A DNA stretch of 64,000 nt, from NCBI GenBank assembly GCA_001648575.1, contig LQXN01000053.1, positions 1-64,000 of the forward strand, in the 5' to 3' direction. The DNA comes from Sutcliffiella horikoshii DSM 8719. Its GTDB lineage: Bacteria; Bacillota; Bacilli; Bacillales; Bacillaceae_I. This document shows, in pieces, positions 26,916 through 38,610 of this stretch. Made by a program: the position numbers and the translations under genes. How positions within the stretch are numbered: the stretch's first letter is position 1; the number at the start of each line of letters is the position of its first letter. A model generated the notes under the pieces. That model was not told the DNA's origin. It searched no databases and worked only from the letters and a program-made list of their open reading frames with translations.

Positions 26916-27012
26916 GCTAAGTAACAAAGTCTTAGATTAACCTTTGAATAGTCGACGAGTAAAAAACCGTTCAGTTTTCTTTTTACTCAAAATAAAGGGA
27001 GGTTCTGTTGTT

Positions 27013-27876
27013 TTGTTAAAGGATTTGTTCACAAAGAAAAAGAAATATGCATCCATTCCATCCGATCAAGCGCATCAAGATGTGCCGGAAGGGATCATGA
27101 CCAAATGTCCAAGCTGTAAAAAAATCATGTATACAAAAGAATTGATGAAGAATTTGAAGGTGTGTCTGCACTGTGGCCATCATCACCCAATGAATGCAAA
27201 AGAGAGAATTCAAAGCTTACTAGATAAAGGAAGCTTTATAGCATACGATGAAGATATGGTATCGGAAAACCCGCTTCATTTTCCAAATTATTTGGAGAAG
27301 CTTGAAGGGGACCAAAAGAAAACAGGCATCAATGAAGCTGTAGTAACCGGTGAGGGTACAATCAACAGCCATCCTCTTGTCATTGCGGTCATGGACTCTA
27401 CATTCCGCATGGGAAGCATGGGTTCTGTAGTCGGGGAGAAAATTACACGTGCAATAGAAAAGGCGAAAGAAAAACGAGTGCCATTCCTCATTTTCACTGC
27501 TTCAGGTGGAGCGAGAATGCAGGAAGGTGTTTTAAGCTTAATGCAAATGGCCAAAACAAGTAGTGCGTTGAAGCTTCATAGTCAAAACGGCGGATTGATC
27601 ATTTCTGTGATGACTCATCCTACTACTGGTGGTGTTTCTGCAAGCTTTGCTTCGCTTGGAGACTATAATTTTGCAGAACCGAAAGCGTTAATCGGTTTTG
27701 CAGGTCGACGCATCATTGAGCAGACTATTCGCGAAGATCTTCCGGAAGACTTCCAAACAGCGGAATTTCTATTGAAGTGTGGCCAACTGGATGCGGTCAT
27801 ACCTCGTCTTGATCTAAAAGAAACCTTAACAAATGTGCTCGATATACATCAAGGAGAGGAGGAGACGGGATGGTAG
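27013..27876 (+). CDS. accD: Acetyl-CoA carboxylase carboxyltransferase subunit beta
   Basis: This is one half of the carboxyltransferase that makes malonyl-CoA for fatty acid synthesis. The 287-residue protein has an N-terminal zinc ribbon with four cysteines (32, 35, 51, 54: KCPSCKK and VCLHCGHH), then the carboxyltransferase core with [18 protein letters not shown] and the oxyanion-loop segment [13 protein letters not shown]. The TTG at 27013 was chosen. It gives the family N-terminus [12 protein letters not shown], and AAGGGAGG (26996-27003) is 9 bases upstream. It overlaps accA by 7 bases. Confidence 0.96.
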   Translation: MLKDLFTKKKKYASIPSDQAHQDVPEGIMTKCPSCKKIMYTKELMKNLKVCLHCGHHHPMNAKERIQSLLDKGSFIAYDEDMVSENPLHFPNYLEKLEGDQKKTGINEAVVTGEGTINSHPLVIAVMDSTFRMGSMGSVVGEKITRAIEKAKEKRVPFLIFTASGGARMQEGVLSLMQMAKTSSALKLHSQNGGLIISVMTHPTTGGVSASFASLGDYNFAEPKALIGFAGRRIIEQTIREDLPEDFQTAEFLLKCGQLDAVIPRLDLKETLTNVLDIHQGEEETGW

Positions 27877-28856
27877 GAGAAATGGAATTTGAAAAGCCAG
27901 TGGTGGAATTACGCAAAAAAATAGGAGAACTGAAAGAGTTCACAAGAAATAGTGATATGGATCTTTCTAGTGAAATAGAAAAGCTTGAAGTCCGACTCGA
28001 AAAGCTTGAAGCAGATATTTATGGAAATCTCTCTCCTTGGGATCGTGTTCAAATAGCGAGAAACCCTGAACGCCCGACAACCCTTGATTATATCGAACGG
28101 GTATTTACTAATTTCCTTGAATTGCATGGAGATCGTTATTACGGGGATGATGAAGCCATTGTTGGTGGAATCGGTAAATTCGAAGGTATTCCTGTGACTA
28201 TCATCGGTCATCAACGTGGAAAAGACACGAAAGAAAACATCCGCCGTAACTTTGGGATGCCTCATCCTGAAGGATATCGGAAAGCATTAAGGTTGATGTA
28301 TCAAGCTGAAAAATTCAACAGGCCGATTGTATGTTTCATCGACACGAAAGGTGCCTATCCAGGGAAGGCCGCAGAAGAGCGGGGGCAAAGTGAGGCAATC
28401 GCTAAAAACCTCTTTGAAATGGCTGGATTAAAGGTGCCGGTGATCTGCATAGTTATCGGGGAAGGCGGAAGTGGCGGCGCGCTTGCATTAGGGGTCGGAA
28501 ACCATGTTCATATGCTTGAGAATTCGACTTATTCGGTGATTTCTCCTGAGGGGGCAGCGGCTATATTATGGAAAGATGCAAGCCTAGCAAAAAAGGCGGC
28601 GGAATCCATGAAAATCACTGCACCAGACCTATTTGACCTTGGAATCATCGATAAAATCATACCTGAAGCTAAGGGTGGCGCCCATAAAAATGTGGATTTC
28701 CAGGCAAAAGGAATCCGGAATATCTTGAAGGAGTCTCTCCAGGATTTGATGCCGTTAAGTGCGGAAGAGCTGATTGAGCACCGTTATGCTAAATACAAGC
28801 GGATTGGGGCTTTTTCATTCAAAGAGCAGCTTAAACCCGAGAAAATAAATCAGTAA
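27870..28856 (+). CDS. accA: Acetyl-CoA carboxylase carboxyltransferase subunit alpha
   Basis: This is the partner of AccD in the carboxyltransferase complex. The 328-residue protein shows the family stretches LEFEKP-like N-terminus, [43 protein letters not shown], the active-site segment [16 protein letters not shown], and [22 protein letters not shown] lies inside the end of accD. The two subunits are translated from one message, which fits their 1:1 assembly. Confidence 0.97.
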   Translation: MVGEMEFEKPVVELRKKIGELKEFTRNSDMDLSSEIEKLEVRLEKLEADIYGNLSPWDRVQIARNPERPTTLDYIERVFTNFLELHGDRYYGDDEAIVGGIGKFEGIPVTIIGHQRGKDTKENIRRNFGMPHPEGYRKALRLMYQAEKFNRPIVCFIDTKGAYPGKAAEERGQSEAIAKNLFEMAGLKVPVICIVIGEGGSGGALALGVGNHVHMLENSTYSVISPEGAAAILWKDASLAKKAAESMKITAPDLFDLGIIDKIIPEAKGGAHKNVDFQAKGIRNILKESLQDLMPLSAEELIEHRYAKYKRIGAFSFKEQLKPEKINQ

Positions 28857-29204
28857 AAAGCTGGGACGGGATGTAATATGCCCGTTCTTTTTCTTGTCCT
28901 AGAAATTATCGGGAAATTTAATAGTGAATTATGAAAATATGGGTATCCTTAGAGGTAGGCATACTTTTGGCAAGGTTCAGTAAGAAACCTATTAAATAGG
29001 TAGGAAAAAATACCTGTGACGCATGGTAAAAATAACCACCTCAAATAAAAGCGCATACATAAATATATTCGACAGATTTCAGTTGTTTTCGACATATCTT
29101 CGTGGTAATTTTTAATATGGAGACTTTACATACCACTCATTTTTCGAATAAAATTAATGTTTGGGTATACGTTTATAGGCAAATTAGCTCAAGAGGTGAA
29201 ATAA
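28857..29204 (+). other. Intergenic region between accA and pfkA
   Basis: 348 bases without a gene. A weak hairpin with GGACGGG / CCCGTTC and a T-run (28864-28895) may terminate accDA. A possible promoter TCGACA (29089-29094), 18 bases, TAATAT (29113-29118) lies about 90 bases upstream of pfkA. Nothing else was recognised. Confidence 0.45.
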
Positions 29205-30164
<960 letters not shown>

Positions 30165-30291
30165 TGATATAGGGACATTGGAATCGTTTTCATAACCAGG
30201 TAGCCTGAGGCTTATGTTGGTGTAATGCCACTCTATTGCTTTATAATATAAAGGACGAAAAGAACGGTATATAACTAGGAGGAAATTTTAC

Positions 30292-32046
30292 ATGAAAAAA
30301 ACCAAAATTGTTTGTACGATAGGACCAGCAAGTGAAAGTGTCGAGACTTTAGTCCAATTGATCGATGCCGGCATGAACGTAACTCGCTTGAACTTCTCAC
30401 ATGGTGATTTTGAAGAGCATGGTGCACGCATCCGCAACATCCGTGAAGCGGTTGAGCGCACAGGTAAAAACGTCGCGATCTTACTGGACACAAAAGGTCC
30501 AGAAATCAGAACGCATACCATGCAGGATGGGGCAATTGAATTAGAGCAAGGGAGAGAAATCATTATCTCCATGGAAGAAGTAATCGGAACAACTGAGAAG
30601 TTCTCCATTACATATCCTGGGTTGATGGAAGATGTGACTCCTGGATCCCGTATCCTTTTGGATGATGGACTAATCGGCTTGGAGGTCCTTGAGGTCGGAC
30701 ACAATGAGATCAGAACGAAAATCATGAACTCCGGTACATTGAAAAATAAAAAAGGTGTAAACGTTCCTGGTGTTAAAGTGAACCTTCCTGGAATTACAGA
30801 AAAGGACGCAAATGATATCCGTTTCGGTATTGAGCAAGGAGTGGATTTCATTGCAGCTTCTTTCGTGCGTCGTGCATCAGACGTTTTAGAAATCCGTGAA
30901 CTATTGGAAGCACATGGTGCTGCGGACATCCAGATCATCCCTAAAATTGAAAACCAAGAGGGAGTTGACAACATCAACGAAATCTTGGAAGTATCTGATG
31001 GCTTGATGGTTGCTCGTGGAGACCTTGGTGTGGAAATCCCTGCAGAAGAGGTACCTCTTGTACAGAAGGATCTTATCAAAAAATGCAACCTTGCTGGAAA
31101 GCCTGTCATCACGGCTACTCAAATGCTTGATTCCATGCAACGCAACCCACGCCCAACCCGTGCAGAAGCAAGTGACGTAGCGAACGCGATCTTTGATGGC
31201 ACAGATGCCATCATGCTTTCCGGTGAGACGGCGGCAGGCACTTATCCTGTAGAAGCGGTTCAAACGATGCACAATATCGCTTCCCGCGCTGAGCAAGCTT
31301 TGGCTTATGGTGAAATTCTTTCCAAACATAGTAAACAAGCTGCACTTACAGTCACAGATTCGATTGGACAATCTGTTGCTTACACTGCTATAAGTTTGGA
31401 TGTTTCTGCAATTGTTACGCCGACAGAAAGCGGACATACAGCACGGATGATTTCTAAATATCGTCCTAAAGCACCGATCGTTGCAGTTACTTCCTGTGAA
31501 GCAGTATCACGCAAATTGGCTCTGGTTTGGGGTGTGTATCCACGCATCGGCCGCCAGGCAACTTCTACAGATGAAATGTTGGATGTGGCAGTGGAAGAAT
31601 CATTGAACACAGGCATCGTTTCCCACGGTGACTTGATTGTCATTACTGCAGGTGTCCCTGTTGGGGAAAAAGGCACAACGAACTTGATGAAAATCCATGT
31701 CGTTGGAGATGTGCTTGCAAGTGGACAAGGGATTGGCAGAAAATCTGCTTTCGGTAAAGTCGTAGTGGCAAAAACAGCAGAAGAAGCTGCTGAAAAGATG
31801 ACACAAGGTGCTATCTTCGTAACAAACGGCACTGACAAGGATATGATGCCTTCCTTAGAAAAAGCATCTGCACTTATCACGGAAGAAGGGGGTTTGACCA
31901 GCCATGCTGCGGTTGTGGGATTAAGCCTTGGCATTCCGGTAATCGTCGGAGTAGAGCTCGCAACTTCCGTGCTGGAAGATGGACAAGAAATTACAGTGGA
32001 CTCTTCAAGAGGCACTATCTATTCTGGTCACGCAAGCGTACTATAA
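30292..32046 (+). CDS. pyk: Pyruvate kinase with C-terminal PEP-utilizing-type domain
   Basis: This enzyme makes pyruvate and ATP from phosphoenolpyruvate. The 584-residue protein has the barrel with [33 protein letters not shown], the active-site lysine in [10 protein letters not shown] and [14 protein letters not shown] domain and C domain follow, and then an extra C-terminal domain of about 110 residues (from about 475) resembling the PEP-synthase mobile domain, with LTSHAAVVG. The extra domain is usual in Bacillus and Geobacillus enzymes. GGAGG precedes the ATG. Confidence 0.97.
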   Translation: MKKTKIVCTIGPASESVETLVQLIDAGMNVTRLNFSHGDFEEHGARIRNIREAVERTGKNVAILLDTKGPEIRTHTMQDGAIELEQGREIIISMEEVIGTTEKFSITYPGLMEDVTPGSRILLDDGLIGLEVLEVGHNEIRTKIMNSGTLKNKKGVNVPGVKVNLPGITEKDANDIRFGIEQGVDFIAASFVRRASDVLEIRELLEAHGAADIQIIPKIENQEGVDNINEILEVSDGLMVARGDLGVEIPAEEVPLVQKDLIKKCNLAGKPVITATQMLDSMQRNPRPTRAEASDVANAIFDGTDAIMLSGETAAGTYPVEAVQTMHNIASRAEQALAYGEILSKHSKQAALTVTDSIGQSVAYTAISLDVSAIVTPTESGHTARMISKYRPKAPIVAVTSCEAVSRKLALVWGVYPRIGRQATSTDEMLDVAVEESLNTGIVSHGDLIVITAGVPVGEKGTTNLMKIHVVGDVLASGQGIGRKSAFGKVVVAKTAEEAAEKMTQGAIFVTNGTDKDMMPSLEKASALITEEGGLTSHAAVVGLSLGIPVIVGVELATSVLEDGQEITVDSSRGTIYSGHASVL

Positions 32047-32055
32047 TTGTAAGTA

Positions 32056-32102
32056 AGACCCCCTATTTCCAGGCATATGCTAGGGATATAGGGGGTTTTT
32101 AT
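32056..32102 (+). terminator. Intrinsic terminator of pfkA-pyk
   Basis: A hairpin ACCCCCTAT / ATAGGGGGT is followed by five T residues. Confidence 0.88.
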
Positions 32103-32230
32103 CTGTTCTTTAGCAAGTGCCATATAAAGTGGTATTGGCAGGTGTATAGAGGTGAAAATAGAGTAATCCACTCATTTTTGATATAATTAGCTGGAAGCTT
32201 GCTTTTTAATAGAAATGGGGTTGTCCTCTT

Positions 32231-32626
32231 ATGTTTAGAATTTTATTGGCATTGATAATCGTTGTACCAGCATTGGAGATATGGGTCCTTATTACCGCAG
32301 GAAAGTTTATAGGTGCGATACCGACCATCCTGCTGATCATCCTTACTGGAGTCTTGGGGGCTTGGCTTGCAAGGTACCAAGGTGTTTCGGCACTCAGAAG
32401 TGCACAACAAAAAATCAATAGCGGCCAGATGCCTGGCGAGGTAATAATTGACGGGCTATGCATCTTAATAGGGGGAGTATTATTGTTGACCCCTGGGTTC
32501 ATTACGGATGCAATTGGATTTGCATTGTTATTGCCTGCAACGAGAAACATGATCAAGCCATCCATCATGCGTGCCATACGTAATAGAATGGACCGCGGAC
32601 AATTTATTGTCATAAATAGAAGATAA
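32231..32626 (+). CDS. fxsA: FxsA family membrane protein (YtzA)
   Basis: This is a 131-residue membrane protein of the FxsA family, named after an E. coli protein whose overproduction blocks phage T7 exclusion. It has three hydrophobic helices, the LEIWVLI motif near 15-21 and the hallmark GVLLLTPGFITDAIGFALLLP segment near 82-101, then a basic C-terminal tail. The biological role in Bacillus is unknown. The ATG at 32231 follows GGGGTTG. It sits between pyk and the ytvI region, as in B. subtilis. Confidence 0.92.
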   Translation: MFRILLALIIVVPALEIWVLITAGKFIGAIPTILLIILTGVLGAWLARYQGVSALRSAQQKINSGQMPGEVIIDGLCILIGGVLLLTPGFITDAIGFALLLPATRNMIKPSIMRAIRNRMDRGQFIVINRR

Positions 32627-32737
32627 TACGACTGAGGCGGTGGAGGATTTCCATTGCCTTTTTCTAAAATCATGATAATATAAAAAAATAGATAGAGAGC
32701 ATTGTAAAATTTGTAAAATTAGTTTGGGGGAAATAGA

Positions 32738-33652
32738 ATGAAACATTGGTTAAAAATATTGCTGGTGTTAACCTTGGTTTTATCTGGACTTAGTTTAACG
32801 AACGTTGGACATGCTGCCGGTGGAGAAGATGAAGAAGAAAGCATCAATGAAAAGTTCGGTTTACCGATTGTAGTATACGGCGGGACATTGAATGATGACC
32901 AAAAACAGGAAGTCCGAAACCTCCTGAATGTGAAAAATCCTGAAATGGTAGAAGAAATAACTGTCACAGGTGAGGACCTGGTTAAATACATCGATGGGGA
33001 AGATCGTAATGCACGTATGTTCTCCTCTGCTAAAATAACCCGAAAAGAAAAAGGCGAAGGTCTTATCATAGATAGGGCCACTCCTGAAAATATTACACAG
33101 GTTACAGATGATATGTATGCAAATGCCCTTTTGACAGCTGGAATCGAGGACGCTGAAGTGATTATCGTCTCTCCGGTTAAAGTAAGTGGTCATTCCGCAT
33201 TGGTAGGAATCTATAAGGCTTATGAAGTAAGCGGAGAAGAGCTAAACAAAGACCGTATGGAAGTGGCAAATGAAGAGTTGAATATTGCTACTAAACTAGC
33301 GGAAGAAGAAGGCATGGACAGCGAAAAGGTAAGTGAACTACTGACTGAAATCAAAAAACAGATTGCAGAACAAAAGCCTGCAACCCGTGAAGATGTCGAG
33401 CGGATCGTCGAGGAGCAGCTTGCTAAATTAAAGATAGAGCTGAGTGATGAGGACAGACAATTGCTGATTGACTTGTTTGAAAAAATGCGCTCACTCAATA
33501 TCAACTTTGATAATGTAAAACAGCAACTAGAGGATATTTCCAAAGACATCAAAAACCGAATTGGAGAAGTGGTGGGAGATGAAGGATTCTGGCAGGGTGT
33601 GGCCGATTTCTTCCGTGACTTATTCCAGTCCATTGCAAACTTGTTCAAATAA
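32738..33652 (+). CDS. DUF1002 secreted protein, YpuA-like
   Basis: The 304-residue protein has a signal peptide (about 1-27: basic start, hydrophobic core, cleavage near GHAA-GG). A DUF1002 domain follows, with PIVVYGGTLND, VTGEDLVKYI and the VKVSGHSALVGIYKAYE segment typical of B. subtilis YpuA. The C-terminal third (about 200-290) is a charged helical coiled coil ending in an amphipathic FWQGVADFFRDLFQSIANLF helix that could contact the membrane. It is probably exported and cell-surface associated. The ypuA gene is elsewhere in B. subtilis, so this may be a paralogue. Confidence 0.85.
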   Translation: MKHWLKILLVLTLVLSGLSLTNVGHAAGGEDEEESINEKFGLPIVVYGGTLNDDQKQEVRNLLNVKNPEMVEEITVTGEDLVKYIDGEDRNARMFSSAKITRKEKGEGLIIDRATPENITQVTDDMYANALLTAGIEDAEVIIVSPVKVSGHSALVGIYKAYEVSGEELNKDRMEVANEELNIATKLAEEEGMDSEKVSELLTEIKKQIAEQKPATREDVERIVEEQLAKLKIELSDEDRQLLIDLFEKMRSLNINFDNVKQQLEDISKDIKNRIGEVVGDEGFWQGVADFFRDLFQSIANLFK

Positions 33653-33660
33653 AATATGAT

Positions 33661-33698
33661 AAACGCTTTCTCTCTTTGGGGGAAAGCGTTTTTTTTTG
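33661..33698 (+). terminator. Intrinsic terminator after the YpuA-like gene
   Basis: A hairpin AAACGCTTTC / GAAAGCGTTT is followed by nine T residues. Confidence 0.92.
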
Positions 33699-33757
33699 CA
33701 GGTGCAAAAAAAGGTGCCCGCTTCGTAATGAAAATGCAGGCCCCTTGACTTCTATTC

Positions 33758-34882
33758 CTATACAATTCTATTCTTTCCAACAACGAATAAATAGATATCC
33801 TTGATCACATCCGCCTTCCACAGGGTTTTGAAAATGACAACCGTGACCGGACCGACGATCAAGCCTAGGAAACCGATCAACTTGAACCCAATAAACAAAC
33901 TGACCAAAGTTGCCAATGGATCAAGGCCTATACTGGAAGATAATATTTTGGGTTCCATCAACTGGCGCTGAACAATGACAATCAAGTATAGAACTCCAAG
34001 ACCAATGGCTAGGGGGAGGTTCCCGCTGATGGCCAAGAAGATGATCCATGGCACAAATACCAGTCCTGTACCAAGATAAGGAATCAAATCGACCAATCCG
34101 ATGATCAAGGCTACCGTAATGGCATACTCGACACGTAAAACTAATAATCCTATCAATACGATGATGGTCGTGATGGAAATGAGCGTTGCCTGGGCCCGCA
34201 TAAAACCGAAAAATGCTTTCTTTAGACTTAAGAACACTTTGGTGAGACTGCCTTGTGCTTTGAGAGGGGTAATACGTTTCAACCTTGCTTTATGCTTGAA
34301 CCAATCCTTGCTGATGAAGAAGGTTGCAAGCAGGGAAAAGATGAGGACAGTTGCTACGCTTGGAATCCAAGTAATAAGCTTTGGGAGGTTTGTCAGGAAT
34401 GTTTGAATGAACTCTCCGACGGTGCTCGCGACCGTTGCACCGATATTTTCAATATTCGTCAACAGGGACTGCTGTTGCCCTTCCTCCAAGCTGTGGAACA
34501 TGTTGCTGATCTGGTTGAAAAAGGGGAGTATTTCCATTACGACAAATTGCTCTACATATACAACCAAGGTTTCAAAATGCCCAGGAACTACCTTTGCCAA
34601 GTACTCAGTACCGGATACAATTTCTACGATCAAGAGGGTCACTACACCAGCAACGGTGGCAAATACAGCCATTAAAGAAAGAAAGACAGCCAAGCTCCTT
34701 GGTAGCCGTCCTCTTTTTTCAAGGAGATTTACGAGTGGGTTAATTAAAAATGCAAGAATTAAAGCAATGATGAATGGATAAGCGATGGAGAATAAATAAT
34801 AGAAAGAGATAAGGCTGATTGTGATGATGGATAGAACCAGGAGAAGTCTGAAAAAGATATGTACATAGTTCCAGTTCAACAT
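33758..34882 (-). CDS. ytvI: Sporulation integral membrane protein YtvI (AI-2E transporter family fold)
   Basis: This 374-residue membrane protein of the AI-2E/PerM family has two N-terminal helices, a large soluble loop (about 75-150), and five or six C-terminal helices with the family motifs GLVDLIPYLGTGLVFVP, EPKILSSSIGLDPL and FKLIGFLGLIVGPV. In B. subtilis YtvI belongs to the sigma-E sporulation regulon. The ATG at 34882 lies 5 bases after AAGGAG. The GTG at 34888 overlaps the ribosome-binding site, and a TTG at 34879 is a further alternative. It is divergent from ytwI. Confidence 0.9.
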   Translation of the reverse strand: MLNWNYVHIFFRLLLVLSIITISLISFYYLFSIAYPFIIALILAFLINPLVNLLEKRGRLPRSLAVFLSLMAVFATVAGVVTLLIVEIVSGTEYLAKVVPGHFETLVVYVEQFVVMEILPFFNQISNMFHSLEEGQQQSLLTNIENIGATVASTVGEFIQTFLTNLPKLITWIPSVATVLIFSLLATFFISKDWFKHKARLKRITPLKAQGSLTKVFLSLKKAFFGFMRAQATLISITTIIVLIGLLVLRVEYAITVALIIGLVDLIPYLGTGLVFVPWIIFLAISGNLPLAIGLGVLYLIVIVQRQLMEPKILSSSIGLDPLATLVSLFIGFKLIGFLGLIVGPVTVVIFKTLWKADVIKDIYLFVVGKNRIV

Positions 34883-35058
34883 TAACACTCCTTACTGCCA
34901 GAAATTCCTTTTAGATAATTTTACAACCTAGACCATACTTTTCATAGGTTTATATTTTATAATTTGGAAAATTCAGTACAATACCAATTCTTTTTCTTTC
35001 TCTTTTCATTATGGTAGTATGAAAATCAGGGTCATGTGTTTGGAAGGATGGAAACAAA

Positions 35059-35520
35059 ATGTTTAGTCAGGCTACCTTATTTTTGTTGGTACTTCTATTA
35101 ATAGGTTTTATTGCCAAGAACCCATCTTTGATGTTTGCTGTTGGAGTATTGCTTGTTATTAAAGTTATTGGGCTGGATAATAAAGTATTCCCCTATCTTC
35201 AATCTAAAGGGATTAATTGGGGGGTCACGATAATTACCATTGCCGTTCTTGTTCCGATTGCTACAGGTGATATTGGCTTTAAGCAGCTGCAGGAAGCATT
35301 GAAATCTTCCTATGCATGGGTGGCGCTTGGCGCGGGGATTGCGGTGGCTCTTATTGCGAAAAGCGGCTTGACCTTACTGGCCAATGATCCTCATATCACA
35401 ACGGCGCTTGTCTTTGGTACCATTCTTGCTGTTTCTTTGTTCAATGGAGTAGCAGTCGGACCGTTGATTGGTGCGGGAATTGCATACCTTGCAATGAGGG
35501 TAGTGGAATATTTCACATAA
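35059..35520 (+). CDS. ytwI: UPF0756 / DUF441 membrane protein YtwI
   Basis: This 153-residue polytopic membrane protein has about four or five hydrophobic helices. Family segments include GVLLVIKVIGLDNKVFPYLQSKGINWGV, VLVPIATGDIGF and a final GVAVGPLIGAGIAYL helix. Its function is unknown. It is divergent from ytvI and upstream of citZ, as in B. subtilis. Confidence 0.9.
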   Translation: MFSQATLFLLVLLLIGFIAKNPSLMFAVGVLLVIKVIGLDNKVFPYLQSKGINWGVTIITIAVLVPIATGDIGFKQLQEALKSSYAWVALGAGIAVALIAKSGLTLLANDPHITTALVFGTILAVSLFNGVAVGPLIGAGIAYLAMRVVEYFT

Positions 35521-35874
35521 TGGAATTTTCACAAATTGTTTTTTCGTAATAATATTTTTTGAAGGACTTTCCTTCTTTTCATTCACAAAAGACTGAAAAT
35601 TGTTTATAATGGGGACAAGGACACTTCCTTCCTACTCAGCTACAGAAACATTGTTCGCCGAAAATGCGCGCGCACCCATGAATGCAATGGATATGGCGCT
35701 TATTTTTATGAATGGAAATGTAAGCATTTTCTTAGTTTGCTAGATTCTGAATTGATGAATTACTCTTAATATTTATACAGAGATATGTTTTTTATCATTA
35801 TGTTGAGCAAGCGTTCGGGTGAACAATGGTAGATAAGGATTTGGGGTAATTTTCACATAAAGGAGAGGTTTCAA
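35521..35874 (+). other. citZ upstream region with two promoter candidates
   Basis: 354 bases. A strong candidate promoter TTCACA (35582-35587), 17 bases, TATAAT (35605-35610) lies 265 bases upstream of citZ. A second, TTGATG (35752-35757), 16 bases, TATACA (35774-35779), lies closer. No clear CcpC dyad or good cre was found, and no terminator for ytwI is obvious. Confidence 0.5.
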
Positions 35875-36993
35875 ATGACAACGACTAAAGGTCTAGAAGG
35901 AATTGTAGCAACTACTTCCGCTATCAGTTCCATTATTGACGACACACTAACGTATGTTGGCTACAACATTGATGACTTAGCAGATCATGCTAGCTTCGAA
36001 GAGGTAATCTATCTTTTATGGCATCAAAAACTGCCTAACAAGGAAGAATTAGCTTCTCTTAAGAAGGAGATTGCAGAAAATGCTGCACTTCCTGAAGAAG
36101 TGATCAACCATTTCAAAACGTACCCAATCGACAAGGTCCATCCAATGGCTGCGCTACGCACTGCTGTATCCTTGCTTGGATTATATGATGCAGATGCAGA
36201 CAACATGGATCCGGAAGTAAACTACCATAAAGCGGTTAGACTTCAAGCTAAAATGCCGACAATTGTGACAGCGTTCTCAAGAATCCGCAAGGGGTTAGAT
36301 CCAATTGCGCCAAGAACAGACCTTGGTATGGCTGCCAACTTCTTATACATGCTGACGGGCGAAGAACCATCCGATGTGGCAATCGAAGCATTCAATAAAG
36401 CATTGGTCCTTCATGCAGATCATGAGCTTAATGCATCCACCTTCACTGCACGTGTATGTGTAGCGACATTGTCTGATGTGTACTCTGGTGTCACTGCAGC
36501 AATCGGAGCGTTAAAAGGTCCGTTGCACGGTGGAGCGAACGAAGCGGTAATGAAGATGCTTTCTGAAATCGGTGAAGTGGAAAATGCGGAAAGTTATATC
36601 CGTGAAAAGCTTGCGAATAAAGAAAAAATCATGGGCTTCGGTCACCGTGTATATCGCCAGGGAGATCCTCGTGCGAAGCATTTACGCGAAATGTCTGAGA
36701 AGCTTACTCATCTTACCGGGCAACCGAAATGGTATGAAATGTCCGTGAAAGTGGAAGAAGTAGTGACTTCAGAAAAGCCGCTTCCACCAAACGTTGACTT
36801 CTACAGTGCTTCTGTATACCATTCTCTAGGAATCGACCATGATCTGTTCACTCCGATTTTCGCTGTGAGTCGTGTATCTGGTTGGTTGGCACATATCCTT
36901 GAGCAATATTCCAACAACCGCCTGATCCGCCCGCGTGCCGATTACACAGGTCCCGGAAAACAGGATTATGTACCATTAGAAAAACGCAGTTAA
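35875..36993 (+). CDS. citZ: Citrate synthase (CitZ)
   Basis: This enzyme condenses oxaloacetate with acetyl-CoA, entry to the TCA cycle. The 372-residue protein begins TTTKGLEGIVATTSAIS, as in CitZ. It has the catalytic His in KGPLHGGANEAV, the second His in IMGFGHRVYRQGDPRA, and the catalytic Asp in VDFYSASVYHSLGI. The length is that of the short Gram-positive type I enzyme. GGAGAGG precedes the ATG. It is the first gene of the citZ-icd-mdh cluster. A 115-base gap before icd contains no obvious terminator. Confidence 0.97.
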   Translation: MTTTKGLEGIVATTSAISSIIDDTLTYVGYNIDDLADHASFEEVIYLLWHQKLPNKEELASLKKEIAENAALPEEVINHFKTYPIDKVHPMAALRTAVSLLGLYDADADNMDPEVNYHKAVRLQAKMPTIVTAFSRIRKGLDPIAPRTDLGMAANFLYMLTGEEPSDVAIEAFNKALVLHADHELNASTFTARVCVATLSDVYSGVTAAIGALKGPLHGGANEAVMKMLSEIGEVENAESYIREKLANKEKIMGFGHRVYRQGDPRAKHLREMSEKLTHLTGQPKWYEMSVKVEEVVTSEKPLPPNVDFYSASVYHSLGIDHDLFTPIFAVSRVSGWLAHILEQYSNNRLIRPRADYTGPGKQDYVPLEKRS

Positions 36994-37108
36994 TCACCAT
37001 CTGCCGCAACGAGCGACAATGGTCCAATCTTTGTTATAATAAAAAGGGGAGGGTGAGATCCTTCCCCCGGATACTTATGTAATTATATTTTCTTAGGAGG
37101 TTTTTACT

Positions 37109-38377
37109 TTGACACAAGGAACAAAAATTACAGTTACAGATGGCGTACTAAACGTACCCAACAACCCGATTATTCCATTCATCGAGGGAGACGGAATCGG
37201 TCCTGACATTTGGGCATCTGCTTCCCGTGTTTTAGAAGCAGCAGTTGAAAAAGCATATAAAGGCGAAAAACAAATCGTCTGGAAAGAAGTATTGGCTGGA
37301 GAAAAAGCATTCAACCAAACTGGTGAATGGTTGCCAAGCCAAACTCTTGATGATATCCGCGAGTACATAATTGCAATCAAAGGACCTCTGACTACTCCAG
37401 TAGGTGGCGGGATCCGTTCTCTTAACGTTGCTCTTCGTCAAGAGTTGGACCTTTTCACATGCTTACGTCCTGTTCGTTATTTCCAAGGGGTTCCTTCTCC
37501 TATTAAACGCCCAGAAGATACTGACATGGTTATTTTCCGTGAAAACACAGAAGACATCTATGCTGGAATCGAGTATGCGAAAGGCTCTGAGGAAGTAGAA
37601 AAGCTGATCAACTTCCTTCAAACGGAAATGGGAGTTAACAAAATCCGTTTCCCTGAAACTTCCGGTATCGGAATCAAGCCTGTATCTGAAGAAGGTACTT
37701 CCCGTCTTGTTCGTGGTGCAATCAACTATGCAATCGAGCATGGCCGCAAATCTGTAACACTAGTACACAAAGGAAACATCATGAAGTTTACTGAGGGTGC
37801 TTTCAAAAACTGGGGTTACGAGCTGGCTGAAAAAGAATTCGGCGATAAAGTATTCACTTGGGCACAATATGACCGTATCGCGGAAGCGGAAGGTAAAGAT
37901 GCTGCGAACAAAGCTCAAGAAGCTGCAGAAGCAGAAGGCAAGATCCTTGTGAAGGATTCCATTGCTGATATCTTCTTACAACAAATCCTTACTCGTCCAA
38001 AAGAGTTCGATGTTGTTGCGACAATGAACCTGAATGGTGACTACATCTCTGATGCACTTGCTGCACAAGTAGGTGGAATCGGAATCGCTCCTGGAGCAAA
38101 CATCAACTATGAAACTGGTCACGCAATTTTCGAAGCAACACATGGTACTGCTCCGAAATATGCTGGTCTTGATAAAGTAAACCCATCTTCTGTTATCCTT
38201 TCCGGTGTATTGATGCTTGAGCACCTTGGTTGGACAGAAGCTGCTAAACTTGTAGTAGATTCTATGGAAAAATCCATCGCTTCTAAAGTAGTAACTTACG
38301 ACTTTGCACGTCTAATGGACGGCGCAACAGAAGTAAAATGCTCCGAATTCGGCGACGAACTAATTAAAAACATGTAA
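37109..38377 (+). CDS. icd: Isocitrate dehydrogenase (NADP-dependent)
   Basis: This enzyme oxidatively decarboxylates isocitrate to 2-oxoglutarate. The 422-residue protein contains [34 protein letters not shown] with the regulatory-loop serine, [31 protein letters not shown] and [17 protein letters not shown]. It is near identical in outline to B. subtilis Icd (423 residues). The start is a TTG at 37109, 7-8 bases after AGGAGG. A strong terminator follows, so mdh expression needs readthrough or its own promoter. Confidence 0.97.
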   Translation: MTQGTKITVTDGVLNVPNNPIIPFIEGDGIGPDIWASASRVLEAAVEKAYKGEKQIVWKEVLAGEKAFNQTGEWLPSQTLDDIREYIIAIKGPLTTPVGGGIRSLNVALRQELDLFTCLRPVRYFQGVPSPIKRPEDTDMVIFRENTEDIYAGIEYAKGSEEVEKLINFLQTEMGVNKIRFPETSGIGIKPVSEEGTSRLVRGAINYAIEHGRKSVTLVHKGNIMKFTEGAFKNWGYELAEKEFGDKVFTWAQYDRIAEAEGKDAANKAQEAAEAEGKILVKDSIADIFLQQILTRPKEFDVVATMNLNGDYISDALAAQVGGIGIAPGANINYETGHAIFEATHGTAPKYAGLDKVNPSSVILSGVLMLEHLGWTEAAKLVVDSMEKSIASKVVTYDFARLMDGATEVKCSEFGDELIKNM

Positions 38378-38382
38378 TTCCC

Positions 38383-38415
38383 AAAAAGCAAAAACTCTTA
38401 GGGTTTTTGCTTTTT
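38383..38415 (+). terminator. Intrinsic terminator of icd
   Basis: AAAAAGCAAAAAC (38383-38395) pairs with GTTTTTGCTTTTT (38403-38415), leaving a T-rich 3' arm. Confidence 0.85.
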
Positions 38416-38442
38416 GAAAATAAGCTAATGTTAAACGATGCA

Positions 38443-38575
38443 CTCTAGCTGATGATTGGAGCAAAAGGCGAAGACTCCAGCGGGGGAGTATCGGAGACCC
38501 CACAGGCGAAGCCGAGGAGGCTCAAACACCGCCCCTAGGAAAGCGAAGCCCAGTGTGGAAATCAACAGCGGTGTA
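38443..38575 (+). repeat. Dispersed palindromic repeat, type 2 (copy E)
   Basis: It has the type 2 ends TCTAGCTGATGATTGGAGCA and GGAAATCAACAGCGGTGTA. Between them lie GACTCC.GCGGGGG, GAGACCCCACAGG, GCCGAGGAGGCTCAA.CACCGCCCC and AGGAAAGCGAAGC. It lies between the icd terminator and the mdh ribosome-binding site, so it is within any mdh leader transcript. Confidence 0.88.
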
Positions 38576-38610
38576 AGAGTTGTCCATTAATAGTTTAGGG
38601 AGGAATAATC

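Noticed and set aside
35719-35732. cre site upstream of citZ (TGTAAGCATTTTCT)
   Set aside because: It lacks the central CG that defines cre sites and is less symmetric than the sites at 12187 and 39778.
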